Shown here in pieces: positions 44,951 to 53,596 of a stretch of 64,000 nucleotides of DNA. The notes under the pieces were generated by a model. That model had not been told where the DNA came from. It did no database searches and saw only the letters and a program-made list of their open reading frames with translations. Position 1 is the stretch's first letter. Every line of letters begins with the position of its first letter. Source of the stretch: Rhynchopus sp. YZ270_cl-10 (lineage: Eukaryota; Euglenozoa; Diplonemea; Diplonemida; Diplonemidae). Location of the stretch: NCBI GenBank assembly GCA_964035575.1, contig OZ037904.1, positions 186,001 to 250,000 on the forward strand. Direction: 5' to 3'. A program made the translations under genes and the position numbers.

Positions 44951-45055
44951 ATAGTTGACTTGAAATACAACAAGCCCTTCTTCGTGAACAGTGTACCTTT
45001 GGTATACTGGGTGGAACCTCCCCGAACCCTGCAGTCCTCCATTTCGAGGTATACC
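44951..45055 (+). repeat. R2 module
   Basis: GTTGACTTGAAATACAAC, GTGAACAGTGTACC, CCCTGCAGTCCTCCATTTCG; the end is diverged. Confidence 0.65.
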
Positions 45056-45156
45056 TCAAAGATGAAACGTTGAAAAAGATGAATAAAAAGATGTCTTTTA
45101 CATCATTTTACAAATCTCAAAAAACCCCCTCTTTCTCTTCCTCTTCTTCTTCCACG

Positions 45157-45954
45157 CTATGCTGCGACATCCTCCACTGCAGCGCCTTCACAAACCCGCT
45201 TCACCTCCGACAGGAGCTGTGCCTGGTCCCAATGCGGCTCCACCCGGAGAGTCATCTGCGAGGAAAGCGCCTTGGTCATTTCCTCCTGACGCGCAAGCGA
45301 TTTGAAGCGCTGGACAGGGGACATTGCTTCGTCGTCGCCAATGAAGACGAGACAGACCCGCTTTGCCACCGTCAGCGACCCGACCACGGTTTCATGCCTA
45401 ACAAACGCGTAGACCACTTCATCTTTGGGAATATGCTCCAGAAGTGTCCCAACCCCTCCTGCACCACTGGCAATCATTTGCAGCGGAGTTTCGGCCTTCA
45501 GAACGGCCCAGCTCTTATCACCGCCAACCTTTCTGATTTCATCCAAAGCTGTGTCGGTTGCGCTGGGTGGGGTGGTGGTGGTGGTGGTGGTGGTTTCCTT
45601 CTCTTTGTCGACTTTAACCCAGTTTTCTTCGGCAGCAGGTTCCATTTTGATGTCGGCGATTTCGGGGAGAGGGGCAGTACCATCCTGTGGTGCCTCGGGG
45701 GAGAACTGCTTAAGGGCTTCGTACAAACGGTTCAGCATGCCTTGGTCGATCTCTTCAGCAGGGGGTGCGGCGGCGGCGGTGGTGGCGTTCTTCTTGTTGG
45801 CACGGCGCTGTTTCTTGCTCTGAGGCGCCGCGTGGTGCAGTGCCGTGTTGCCCTCGGTGACCTGGCTGAGCTCCGAGAGGAAGTCGTCAAATTCACGCTT
45901 CGACATGTCATCGTTCTTTGCCTTCTTCGGCTGCGTTTTCTTGCCCTTCGCCAT
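45157..45954 (-). CDS. ADF-H (coactosin-like) domain protein (gene J)
   Basis: 265 residues. A basic, then low-complexity N-terminal half (Ala and Thr runs) precedes a C-terminal domain (about 134-257) resembling the actin-depolymerising-factor homology fold of coactosin. It shows a short helix, WAVLKAETP, then DEVVYAFVRHETVVGS, VAKRVCLVFIGDDEAMSPVQRFK and a closing amphipathic helix. ADF-H proteins bind actin filaments or monomers. The long N-terminal extension is unusual for coactosin and could instead point to a related fold. The start follows an acceptor by 24 nt. Confidence 0.7.
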   Translation of the reverse strand: MAKGKKTQPKKAKNDDMSKREFDDFLSELSQVTEGNTALHHAAPQSKKQRRANKKNATTAAAAPPAEEIDQGMLNRLYEALKQFSPEAPQDGTAPLPEIADIKMEPAAEENWVKVDKEKETTTTTTTTPPSATDTALDEIRKVGGDKSWAVLKAETPLQMIASGAGGVGTLLEHIPKDEVVYAFVRHETVVGSLTVAKRVCLVFIGDDEAMSPVQRFKSLARQEEMTKALSSQMTLRVEPHWDQAQLLSEVKRVCEGAAVEDVAA

Positions 45955-45978
45955 TTTTTTCTTTTGTTTTAAGGGCTT

Positions 45979-46010
45979 CTGTAGAGTTTGTAGGGTAGCG
46001 AGAGGGGGTT
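45979..46010 (-). promoter_or_regulatory. Candidate splice acceptor of gene J
   Basis: CCCTCTCGCTACCCTACAAA then CTCTACAG. It may receive a trans-spliced leader or the donor of the eS6 exon upstream, with which it would join in frame. Confidence 0.45.
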
Positions 46011-46169
46011 TGAAAAATGTTTATTTGTTTTGAGAAAACGATGCTCTGTTTATGGCGGGAGGGGGTGAAAAAAAAAAGAGAGAATTTTTTTTTTAAAGTT
46101 TTCGCGTAATTGCCGATGGGAGAAAGAAAAAGGGGGGTTTTTTTTGCATTTTTTTTTTTTTTTGTGTAC

Positions 46170-46232
46170 CTCGTCATCCAGCACGAAGGTCTTCATCGCT
46201 CCAGTTACAGGATCAGAAATGTTGATCTTCAT
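46170..46232 (-). CDS. RPS6: Orphan first exon of ribosomal protein eS6
   Basis: The exon encodes 21 residues (MKINISDPVTGAMKTF, then VLDDE), which line up with the N-terminus of eS6 (yeast MKLNISYPVNGSQKTF, then EIDDE). It starts 16 nt after a strong acceptor and ends at a donor GTACAC in phase 0. No further eS6 sequence is seen between here and the next gene 215 nt downstream, nor elsewhere on this strand in the window. It is either a truncated duplicate or an exon now spliced to gene J. Confidence 0.7.
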
Positions 46233-46247
46233 ATCTTGATGTAGACG

Positions 46248-46290
46248 CTGTAAGGAAGGCTCGGAAGGGAAAGAGGGGGAAGAAAAACAA
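46248..46290 (-). promoter_or_regulatory. Candidate trans-splice acceptor of the eS6 exon
   Basis: CTTCCCCCTCTTTCCCTTCC then GAGCCTTCCTTACAG: one of the best pyrimidine tracts in the window. Confidence 0.5.
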
Positions 46291-46298
46291 AGTAACAA

Positions 46299-46932
46299 AA
46301 AAGGGGGTTTGAAAACAGCTCAATGGTTTTACTGCTGTCAGAAAAGGTAGCGTATGGGTGGAGGAGAGCGTTTACCGCTACGATACGTTGGGTCTTGAGC
46401 AGAGAGAGGGTACCATAATATTATTATAGACTACGTTGGTGTTCCCGAAAGTGTCGATATTGACAGATCCCGGACACGTCCTTTTGACACAAAATTTCGC
46501 AAAAAAAAGACCTCAAAAAAAAGTGGTTTCTCAGTCAAGAAAAAAAAAGGGAGTGTCGGTATTCCACTCTCCGTTCTTTTCTTCCCTGCCTGTCGCCTTG
46601 TGGGGAGTCACAAGACTGGCAAACCCTTTGAAATTGCCAACAACAAACTGTGGCCATATCGCTACAAGACTCCACAGTTCTCAGACACAAAATGCGGAGC
46701 TCACACGAAAAAAATAGCGAGGATTATTCTCCTCCGCCTCGCACAAACCGATTCATTCATGTGTACACAACACACAACGGCGAGGTTGCAAACACCACAA
46801 TCACACCAAAGATGAAGGATCCTCCGAACCATTTTCCCTCTCTCCTTGAATTTTTATTTGAGCTTGCACACTGACCACCACGCACCACGCACATAACCCC
46901 CTAAAACGACCACCCTCTGTTGTAGTGTCTGA
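46299..46932. other. Spacer with an R6 fragment
   Basis: Holds the left part of an R6 MITE at 46438-46492 (GGTGTTCCCGAAAGTGTCGA, then TATTGACAG). A short plus-strand open stretch near 46600 (HKTGKPFEIANNKLWPYRYK) is not recognised. Confidence 0.45.
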
Positions 46933-49446
46933 CTACCACTCCACAGGACAATAGTTTTTGTAAAGTTTCCCGTACTCAGTGGAGCTGGACAGGATGGGGT
47001 TGAGGATCCTGTAGGCCCCGTCTGTGACTGTGAGGGGGGGTTCCTTCCACGTCTTGATAGCCGAGGAGATCCATCCTGTGTCGACGGAGTTCACGAGAAT
47101 GCCTTTGCCGGCGTAGAAATCGGCTGTGGTGCGGGTCAGCATGTTGAGTGCGGCCTTGCTCATGTTGGTGTGCATGTGTGCGTGCTCTTTGTGCGGGACG
47201 TTGAACTGGCCTTCTATGCTGGTCACGTTTATGACATAGCTGGGTGAGTCGTCGAGGCCTACCTCTGCACGCTTGCGCTCGAGGAGGGGTGCCAACCCCA
47301 CTAAGATCTGTGCAGGGGAGAAGTGGTTCACCATCTGTGCCTCGAACATCTCCAGGGGCAGGACCTCCTCGGGGCGGAGGTGCCAGGAGTGCCGTGTACG
47401 GTTGTCGAGCTGCTCGCCAAAGGCGTCCTTCATGCCGTCGGGGAAGTCTGCGTCATTCCAGTCAAGGTCCGAGGGGTGGAGGTTTGTGAACATGCTTTTC
47501 ACGCACCGTCTGCGGGGGCAGCCGTGGTCTGGGGTTCTGAGGATCAAGTTCGCATCGAAGAGACTTGGGAGGAGCGGCCTCAACTTCGCCAGGTCAGAGA
47601 GCACGCCAGTCCCAAGGAGGCGTGAGAGGACCTCGCATTCGCTGCTGACGGGGTCCATCTTAAACCGTTTGTATGCCTCGGTGTCGGTGGCGTCGGATGT
47701 TGCAGTGAGGCGAAGCGCCGAGTACTCCTTCCGAAGAAGGTCTTTGTAGTACCGCACAGGGCGGCGTACAGTCTGTGCCGCGTTGTTCACAACAATGTGG
47801 ATGCGGGAAAACTTCTCCTTCACGTGCGACACGAAGGTGGCGACGTCCTCAGACACCTTCAAGTTCAAGGGGTATGTCTCCAGTCTGTGTTTGAACGTGT
47901 GGTACTCGGGGTCCTCGCGGAAGCGTGCGTCTGCATCGGACGGGAAGCGGGTGGTCACGATAACAGTCGCGCCGCAATGCAGCAAGATGCGCGCCGTTTC
48001 AAACCCGATCTTCGTCCGTCCGCCAGTGACCACCGCCACCTTCCCTGTCAGGTTCGCTGTCTGCTTGGGGGCGTCGTTCATGAGCCTCCCGCGGCGTGAA
48101 AACTGCTCTCCCCTCAAAGGTCCTGTGGGCTTTGGGATGTGCTTATAATGCCCGTTTTCCCAGACGTAGCGCACATGAGGCGGCTTGTGGTGCTTGAAGT
48201 ACTCCCCTGTCATGTAGCACTTTACGATGTCGTATTTGTTGTACAGGTGGTTCTCGTAGTATATCTCCCTGAAGAAGCACGACCTGTCGCAGGCGTACAC
48301 TTCGGAGAAGGCAAGAAAGAACTGATGCGCCATGAGGTACTCAACTACACCGCTGGCGTACCGCTCTGGCGACTTCGCAAGGTACGGCCCGTCCCCGTTC
48401 ACAGCAACGTCGCACACATCCTCGAAAGATAGGTTCATCGACATGTAATACGGATGGATTCCTTCAGGGCAGTTTTCAATCCCATTGGAGTGGCTGCTGT
48501 TGGTTGTGGAGTAGCTGTGAGTCGGCCCCACGGCCTGAGCGAACTCACGTGGTGAGAGCATATACCCAAAGGGGTGGACACACGTGAACTCGGTCTCGAT
48601 TCTGCTGCGGTGATAGTACTTCATCACACGCTCGAAGTACAGCGTCTTGTCGTTGTGCTCCCTCCCGCAGAAGTTCTTGTGAAGCTCGACAGCCCTCACC
48701 CCCTCTGCAGTTGTGAAAACCGTCTGCCCGTCGTAGCCAAATCTGCAACAGTCCAGATCGAAGAAGCACAACAACTCCTCTGCACACGACACACGCCGGA
48801 AGATAAACTGGAGCGGATGCGCGCCGTCCGGCGACACCACTGTTAGTGTGGAGGAGTTCTTGACAACTGCGTAAGAGGGGGTGCCCGACACACTCTGCGC
48901 TACGGCAGCGCCTGCTTGCAAGAGAACACGTTGCAGGGTTGCGTGCACTTCTTCAGGCGATGCACCGTTTTCGGTGACAAAAATGTCGACGTCGCCGTAC
49001 GGGGAAAACCTCTTGCGGAGTGTGCCCAGCACCGCACCGCCAGCGACGAAGAACTTCATCCCCTCTGTGGTCGCTCTGTTGAAGTCGAACAGCATTTTTA
49101 GCACCACCGAGGACACTGAGGACACTGAAGACACTGAGGACACTGAGTACACTGAAGACACTGAGGACTCCCCGCCAGCAGAGGCAATAAGTTGCGTCTC
49201 AAACTCGCCAGCAGAAGCCACATCCCACTGCAGCCCAGACGTGAATACATCCAGAAGCCGTCCGAATCGGTTCACCCCGCCACTCTCACGGTTCAAATAC
49301 GACAGCCGCACACGGTCAAGGCTTTTGTCCAATACCTTGAACGCTGCCTCAAAGCGGCGAGAGGTCAGAAGCAAACTCACCACATCCCGAGCTGGTAGGG
49401 CGACGAACACCTCCAGCAGGAGATCAACCGGAAGGGTGTGTAGCAT
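46933..49446 (-). CDS. F-box / nucleotidyltransferase-like / short-chain dehydrogenase fusion (gene K)
   Basis: 837 residues from MLHTLPVDLL (an in-frame ATG 48 nt upstream is separated by an acceptor). Residues 3-40 are an F-box. Residues 130-290 hold GGAVLGTLRKRF and YGDVDIFV (D152, D154), the G-G and D-x-D pattern of nucleotidyltransferase-fold proteins. Residues 468-837 are a Rossmann short-chain dehydrogenase: TGGRTKIG (474-481), NNAAQ (554-558), S743 and K764. The usual Tyr four residues before the Lys is Thr here (HTNMSKAALNML); I recall HTNM-type sequences from a protist and oomycete subfamily. A (SSV)n run near 95-113 comes from a 9-bp repeat. The combination suggests a ubiquitin-ligase adaptor carrying two enzyme-like domains. 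Confidence 0.85.
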   Translation of the reverse strand: MLHTLPVDLLLEVFVALPARDVVSLLLTSRRFEAAFKVLDKSLDRVRLSYLNRESGGVNRFGRLLDVFTSGLQWDVASAGEFETQLIASAGGESSVSSVYSVSSVSSVSSVSSVVLKMLFDFNRATTEGMKFFVAGGAVLGTLRKRFSPYGDVDIFVTENGASPEEVHATLQRVLLQAGAAVAQSVSGTPSYAVVKNSSTLTVVSPDGAHPLQFIFRRVSCAEELLCFFDLDCCRFGYDGQTVFTTAEGVRAVELHKNFCGREHNDKTLYFERVMKYYHRSRIETEFTCVHPFGYMLSPREFAQAVGPTHSYSTTNSSHSNGIENCPEGIHPYYMSMNLSFEDVCDVAVNGDGPYLAKSPERYASGVVEYLMAHQFFLAFSEVYACDRSCFFREIYYENHLYNKYDIVKCYMTGEYFKHHKPPHVRYVWENGHYKHIPKPTGPLRGEQFSRRGRLMNDAPKQTANLTGKVAVVTGGRTKIGFETARILLHCGATVIVTTRFPSDADARFREDPEYHTFKHRLETYPLNLKVSEDVATFVSHVKEKFSRIHIVVNNAAQTVRRPVRYYKDLLRKEYSALRLTATSDATDTEAYKRFKMDPVSSECEVLSRLLGTGVLSDLAKLRPLLPSLFDANLILRTPDHGCPRRRCVKSMFTNLHPSDLDWNDADFPDGMKDAFGEQLDNRTRHSWHLRPEEVLPLEMFEAQMVNHFSPAQILVGLAPLLERKRAEVGLDDSPSYVINVTSIEGQFNVPHKEHAHMHTNMSKAALNMLTRTTADFYAGKGILVNSVDTGWISSAIKTWKEPPLTVTDGAYRILNPILSSSTEYGKLYKNYCPVEW

Positions 49447-49457
49447 TGGGCCCCCCC

Positions 49458-49475
49458 CTGTTTGTGGGTGATTTT
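49458..49475 (-). promoter_or_regulatory. Candidate trans-splice acceptor of gene K
   Basis: ATCACCCACAAACAG then a G-run, 11 nt before the chosen start and downstream of the alternative ATG. Confidence 0.4.
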
Positions 49476-49844
49476 TTTTTGTGTTTTTTTGCAAAAAAAA
49501 GAAATATAGTTGTAAAACCGAGGCTTGTTTAAAAGGGGGGAGGGGAGAGAGAGAGAGAGGAGACTGTTGGTGTTAATTCTTGTGAATCGGTTAAAAAAAG
49601 AGAGATATGAAGAAGAAGATGAATGGTGTGAGGGATAAAAGAAAAAAAAAAGGTTAATTTTTGTTATAAAACTGTTGTGGGAGGAGGGAAAAGACAAAAA
49701 AAATGGGGGTATGCAAAAAAAGAAAAGGAAAAGGAAAAAGCGACACAAACCTCTTTTGCAGAGTTGTGTGTTTCTTCCCCCTTTTTTTTTTCGATACAAG
49801 GACCCGCTTGGGGATTAACCTAGGGTCTGTACTTAATGTTGGCC

Positions 49845-49927
49845 GAAGCTGAAGCTGAAGCTGAAGCTGAAGCTGAAGCTGAAGCTGAAGCTGAAGCTGA
49901 AGCTGAAGCTGAAGCTGAAGCTGAAGC
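49845..49927 (+). repeat. GAAGCT hexanucleotide microsatellite
   Basis: About 14 perfect units, lying just outside a hAT-like element. Confidence 0.95.
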
Positions 49928-49960
49928 TTTTTTGTATCACCATCCTTCCCCCCCTTTCCC

Positions 49961-51199
49961 CAGTGATGCAAGGTGGGTTTTTTTGCTGGGTTTTTTTGCG
50001 GGTTTTTTTGGGTTTTTATGGGTTTTTTTGGGTTTTTTCAAAACCAGTTTTTTCGGGTTTTTATGGGTTTTTTGACTTTCTGGTTTTCGTTAGGGTATTC
50101 GTGAATTTTTAACACTGGCGGCATGCTTCCCAGCACACACAAGTGCATAGAAAAAATGCCTTGGAAAACATGCAATATGTGGTCAAAAGTGCAAAATTCC
50201 TTCGCCAATTGGTTTTTTGGGTGTTTGTTATACCTGGAGAATATGGTCAGATCACTCATCATACCACCTGTGGTATGGTCACACACAGGTACCAGACCCC
50301 AAAAACACCACTTTTTCAGGCCATTTTTGACCTGAAAAACCAGTTCATACAGGCACCAGCCAGTTTTACTGTATTAATGTGGGCAGTGAAGCTGCCCAGC
50401 ACGCACCCTCCATTTTCAGCCAAAAGAGTGTGTCTTTGGACACCCACGGTAAAGGACAACAATGTGTATCGCCACTATTCTGCCTCATTGCGGTACTAAC
50501 CTGCATTTTTGGTGTTTTAGGCGGTGGCCCAAATTTACAAAGAAAAAAACGAAAAAACCCACGAAATCTACACAAAAATCTACAATACCACAACCCAAAA
50601 CGCAACAAAATGTACGAAAATCAGGAAAACGCACAAAATCTTTAAAAATTCACAACATTGCACCGCTTTTTGGTTTGCGTGACGAAAGGAGCACGCGCGG
50701 GTCACACTCATTGCTCACTGAGAAGATGGTGCCACCGGGGGTTTTTGGGGTTTAAACGTGGGTTACGTGGTACTGCAGTGGAACCACCCATGGTTCTGAC
50801 ACCGGAATCACGTTTCCTACCCCACATACCTGGGTATGGACTCAAAAAACCCACCAAAAGAGGTGAAACTCCAGGTGAAAACGCCTGTTGTAGCTGTAGG
50901 TGCACACGTAACAGAAGGTTTATACACGTAAACTCATGACACTAAAATTCTTCAGAAACCGTATAGAAACGTCTGACTTAGAAGTCAATTTTAGGTGGTT
51001 AAACTCCACCAAAAAAAATGTCCGACCCCGCAATTTTTTCAGATCGCTCCGAAAATTCATATTTGCGATATTTTGGGCAAAAAAAATTACACTCCACGCC
51101 CCAAAAGCAAAATATAATGCGGTGGGTTTTTATGGGTTTTTTGGTTTTTTTGGGTTTTTTGGGTTTTTTTGTTTGGGACCCTGGATTCCTGCATCACTG
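49961..51199. mobile_element. Non-autonomous hAT-like element, 1,239 bp
   Basis: Ends CAGTGATGCAAGG and CAGTGATGCAGG (inward), flanked by a perfect 8-bp duplication CCTTTCCC (49953-49960, 51200-51207). G/T-rich runs of GGGTTTTTT type lie inside both ends. The interior includes a segment (50770-50950) related to 24.85-25.2 kb. No transposase ORF. Confidence 0.85.
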
Positions 51200-51358
51200 C
51201 CTTTCCCCCCTCACCCCCATCGGACAACACCCAACCTTGAAAAATACTTGAAGAAAAATACTCAAATAGCGCCCCCAAAAAGAACCCTCCACTACACACA
51301 CACCTCAGCCATTGAATAAGAAAAGAGAGATATCTTCGAACCTCCATTTCTTCTCCCT

Positions 51359-52330
51359 TCATATCTTGTATTTGCCACTACTATTCAAGGTATTGGTATG
51401 CTCCATTAGGGATACTGCCGACAGAATTGGTGAAGTGGGGATCAACTCAGACGGTGCAGGTACATTGTACGTGAGCCTGAAGTAGAACCGGTCTTGGTTT
51501 TGACCATGCGACTTCTTTTCTAAGGCATCTGTTGGCGCTTTGAAGCCTTTTAGCAGAAGCTCCTCTTGTACTACTGTACGAAGAACTTCGATTCCCCGCT
51601 CTTCATTCATCCATGCGGGAAAGCTTTCATGCAGAAAGTCCTCTTGCCCTGGAGGGATGTCGTATTGCAGTTTTACCTTCCCCCTCCCTGCGTCTTCCAG
51701 CATGCTTTGCAGTACCCAGTCTATCGCGCGGGAAGCTTTTGCCCGAACATTCCCCATCCAGCTTCGATAATGGTCTTGAATTGTTTCTTCCAAAATCCTA
51801 TTAAAATCTTCATATTGCACACCAGGCACCGCAGGGACCCCTGCTGTTATGTTATATGAATGCGGTGAGTGAGGGAGTGCTGGTCTTGACCGGGTAGGGG
51901 AGCCTTGAACGGTTTGTGGAGTGTTGACATCTTGGAGCGCTACTTCTCGGTTGTCCCCTTTTACCTCAGGTTCTGCTTTCTGTTGTCGTGGCAATGGAAG
52001 GAGTTGGGGTGAGGAGGCGGGAGGGTCTGACTGTTCTGCGGCCTGTCGCAATGCTGCGAGAGCGTCGTTCAATGAAGACCCGTCTTTCAACCCAAGGGAG
52101 GCCAATAATTTGCATGTATCCAAAGCGGTGGCTGCCTCCTCAGGTCTCAGCCGTTTTGTTAAAGGATTCCGCTTTACGCTGCTCTGTCTCCGCGGCTGTG
52201 TACTCACCCCATCCATCGGGTCCACGCTTTCCAGTGGCTCCTGCACCTCTAACCCCTCGATGTTCACGTCCCCCTCATCCAGCCAGCTGTCCCCAGCTGC
52301 AGTACGCGAGGTGTCGCTTTCCCCCTCCAC
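51359..52330 (-). CDS. Unrecognised protein, 5' end uncertain (gene L)
   Basis: The open frame of 323 codons begins after a TAA and has no ATG until codon 39 (MDGVSTQPR, start 52216). So either translation begins there, or an upstream exon is spliced in (an acceptor TTATCAG lies at about 52345). The first half is acidic and Pro/Ser-rich. The second half looks folded: YEDFNRILEETIQDHYRSWM, then AKASRAIDWVLQSMLEDAG, EERGIEVLRTVVQEELLLKG and RFYFRLTYNVPAPSEL. No family is recognised. A 74-bp piece of this gene is duplicated at 54918-54991. Confidence 0.6.
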   Translation of the reverse strand: MEGESDTSRTAAGDSWLDEGDVNIEGLEVQEPLESVDPMDGVSTQPRRQSSVKRNPLTKRLRPEEAATALDTCKLLASLGLKDGSSLNDALAALRQAAEQSDPPASSPQLLPLPRQQKAEPEVKGDNREVALQDVNTPQTVQGSPTRSRPALPHSPHSYNITAGVPAVPGVQYEDFNRILEETIQDHYRSWMGNVRAKASRAIDWVLQSMLEDAGRGKVKLQYDIPPGQEDFLHESFPAWMNEERGIEVLRTVVQEELLLKGFKAPTDALEKKSHGQNQDRFYFRLTYNVPAPSELIPTSPILSAVSLMEHTNTLNSSGKYKI

Positions 52331-52611
52331 CCTTTACGGACCCCTGATAAGGGGATGAGAAATGATTTGAAAAAACGTTTAAAAAAAATGGGAGAAGATG
52401 AAGGCAGGCTTTATTGTAGACTAGGTTGGGTACTGTCACGCAAAAAAGAGAGATGAAAAAGCTCGGTGGTGTGTTTGTGTTGTGTAAATAGAATAAGGGG
52501 GGTTGTCTGGGGTTTGCAGGGTTTCTTGTGTAGTGTTGCAGGGGAGAGGGGCAGGGGGGTAAAGGGGAGATGCAAAAAGGAGGGGTGACGATGTATTCTG
52601 CATTTTTTTTT

Positions 52612-52658
52612 GAAAACTTGGTTGTATTAGTGTAGCCACCCTAGAGTGTGCTCCACTA
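52612..52658 (+). mobile_element. R3 insertion with empty site in the paralogous spacer
   Basis: The flanks TTCTGCATTTTTTT and ATTTTTTTATAATGAACTG correspond to the uninterrupted TTCTGTATTTTTTC...ACTG at 55391-55416. The repeated ATTTTTTT is the likely duplication. Confidence 0.8.
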
Positions 52659-52782
52659 TATTTTTTTATAATGAACTGTTGAGAGTGTCGGTGACGAAGT
52701 GAAATCTGCACTTTGCTGACAGGTCGTTTCATAAGAGAAGAGACTATACACAATCGAATAGACCTTGAATCTTTCGTTTTTT

Positions 52783-52843
52783 TGAAAAACTTGGTTGTAT
52801 TAGTGTGGCCACCCGAGGATGAACTCCACTATACAAAACTAAA
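52783..52843 (+). mobile_element. R3 insertion with 11-bp target duplication and empty site
   Basis: TTTCGTTTTTT stands on both sides (52772-52782 and 52844-52854). The paralogue at 55499-55510 has a single TTTCGTTTTTT. The insert is 61 bp: GAAAAACTTGGTTGTATTAG, TGTGGCCACCCGAGG, CTCCACTATA. Confidence 0.9.
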
Positions 52844-52845
52844 TT

Positions 52846-52940
52846 TCGTTTTTTCAAGATTTTTGAAAATCTCGACACGTTGTGCGTTTTTTTCTCAAGA
52901 TTCACGATCTTGAAAATTTTGTGGGTTTTTTTTTTTTTTT
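52846..52940 (+). repeat. Tandem hairpin pair H1/H2
   Basis: AAGATTTTTGAAAATCT and TCAAGATTCACGATCTTGA. Related hairpins with matched base changes lie at 57196-57290. Confidence 0.6.
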
Positions 52941-53249
52941 TTAAGTTGTTGCGCGTCGCAGTGCCTTAGCCAGGTTTCAACCGAAAATTGCCAAAAGGGT
53001 GCCTCATAATGTTCAAGAGACTCGTTTGTCTTTGATTGTTCAAAAGGAGGGGGAAGTAAACTGGCACCTGTTGCAGGCACCTCCGACTGACCCACAACAA
53101 AAAAAAAAAGGTTGGTTGTTCGCTTCCGCACCACTTCTGATTCAGATTCAGGTGGCCGACACCCGCGGGGGGAGGTTGTCTTGGAGTCAGAAGGCACCCT
53201 TTTGGCTACTGTAGCTAAGGCTCTGTGTCGACAATCGTCTAAGTACCCG

Positions 53250-53331
53250 CCTAGGCATACCGAGAAAGCGAATATGATATTCGGATCCGAATGTAGGGCG
53301 AATACGGAATTCGCCTTCTAGGTATGCCTAG
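53250..53331. mobile_element. 82-bp palindromic element
   Basis: Arms CCTAGGCATACC / GGTATGCCTAGG, with inner palindromes around CGGATCCG and GGCGAATACGGAATTCGCC. Confidence 0.55.
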
Positions 53332-53596
53332 GGGTAACTAGACCAAAAGGTGCAAAGGCACCGTGATAGAGCATCACAGGGGTGGGAGGGAAGGACAGGG
53401 GTGGGAGGGAAGGGATGTTCTTTTGTTTGAGATAACGACTCATCCACAGTCTCAAGAACTAAGAGAAGGGCGGGGGGCGGGCGGGGTTTATTTTGCGAGG
53501 ATTTTTGAAAGAAAAGTTTGAAATGAATATGTCTCGTGCCTACACATGAAGTAGCATCAGAAGTGTCCAATATCGGACAAGGATGGTCACATGTTG

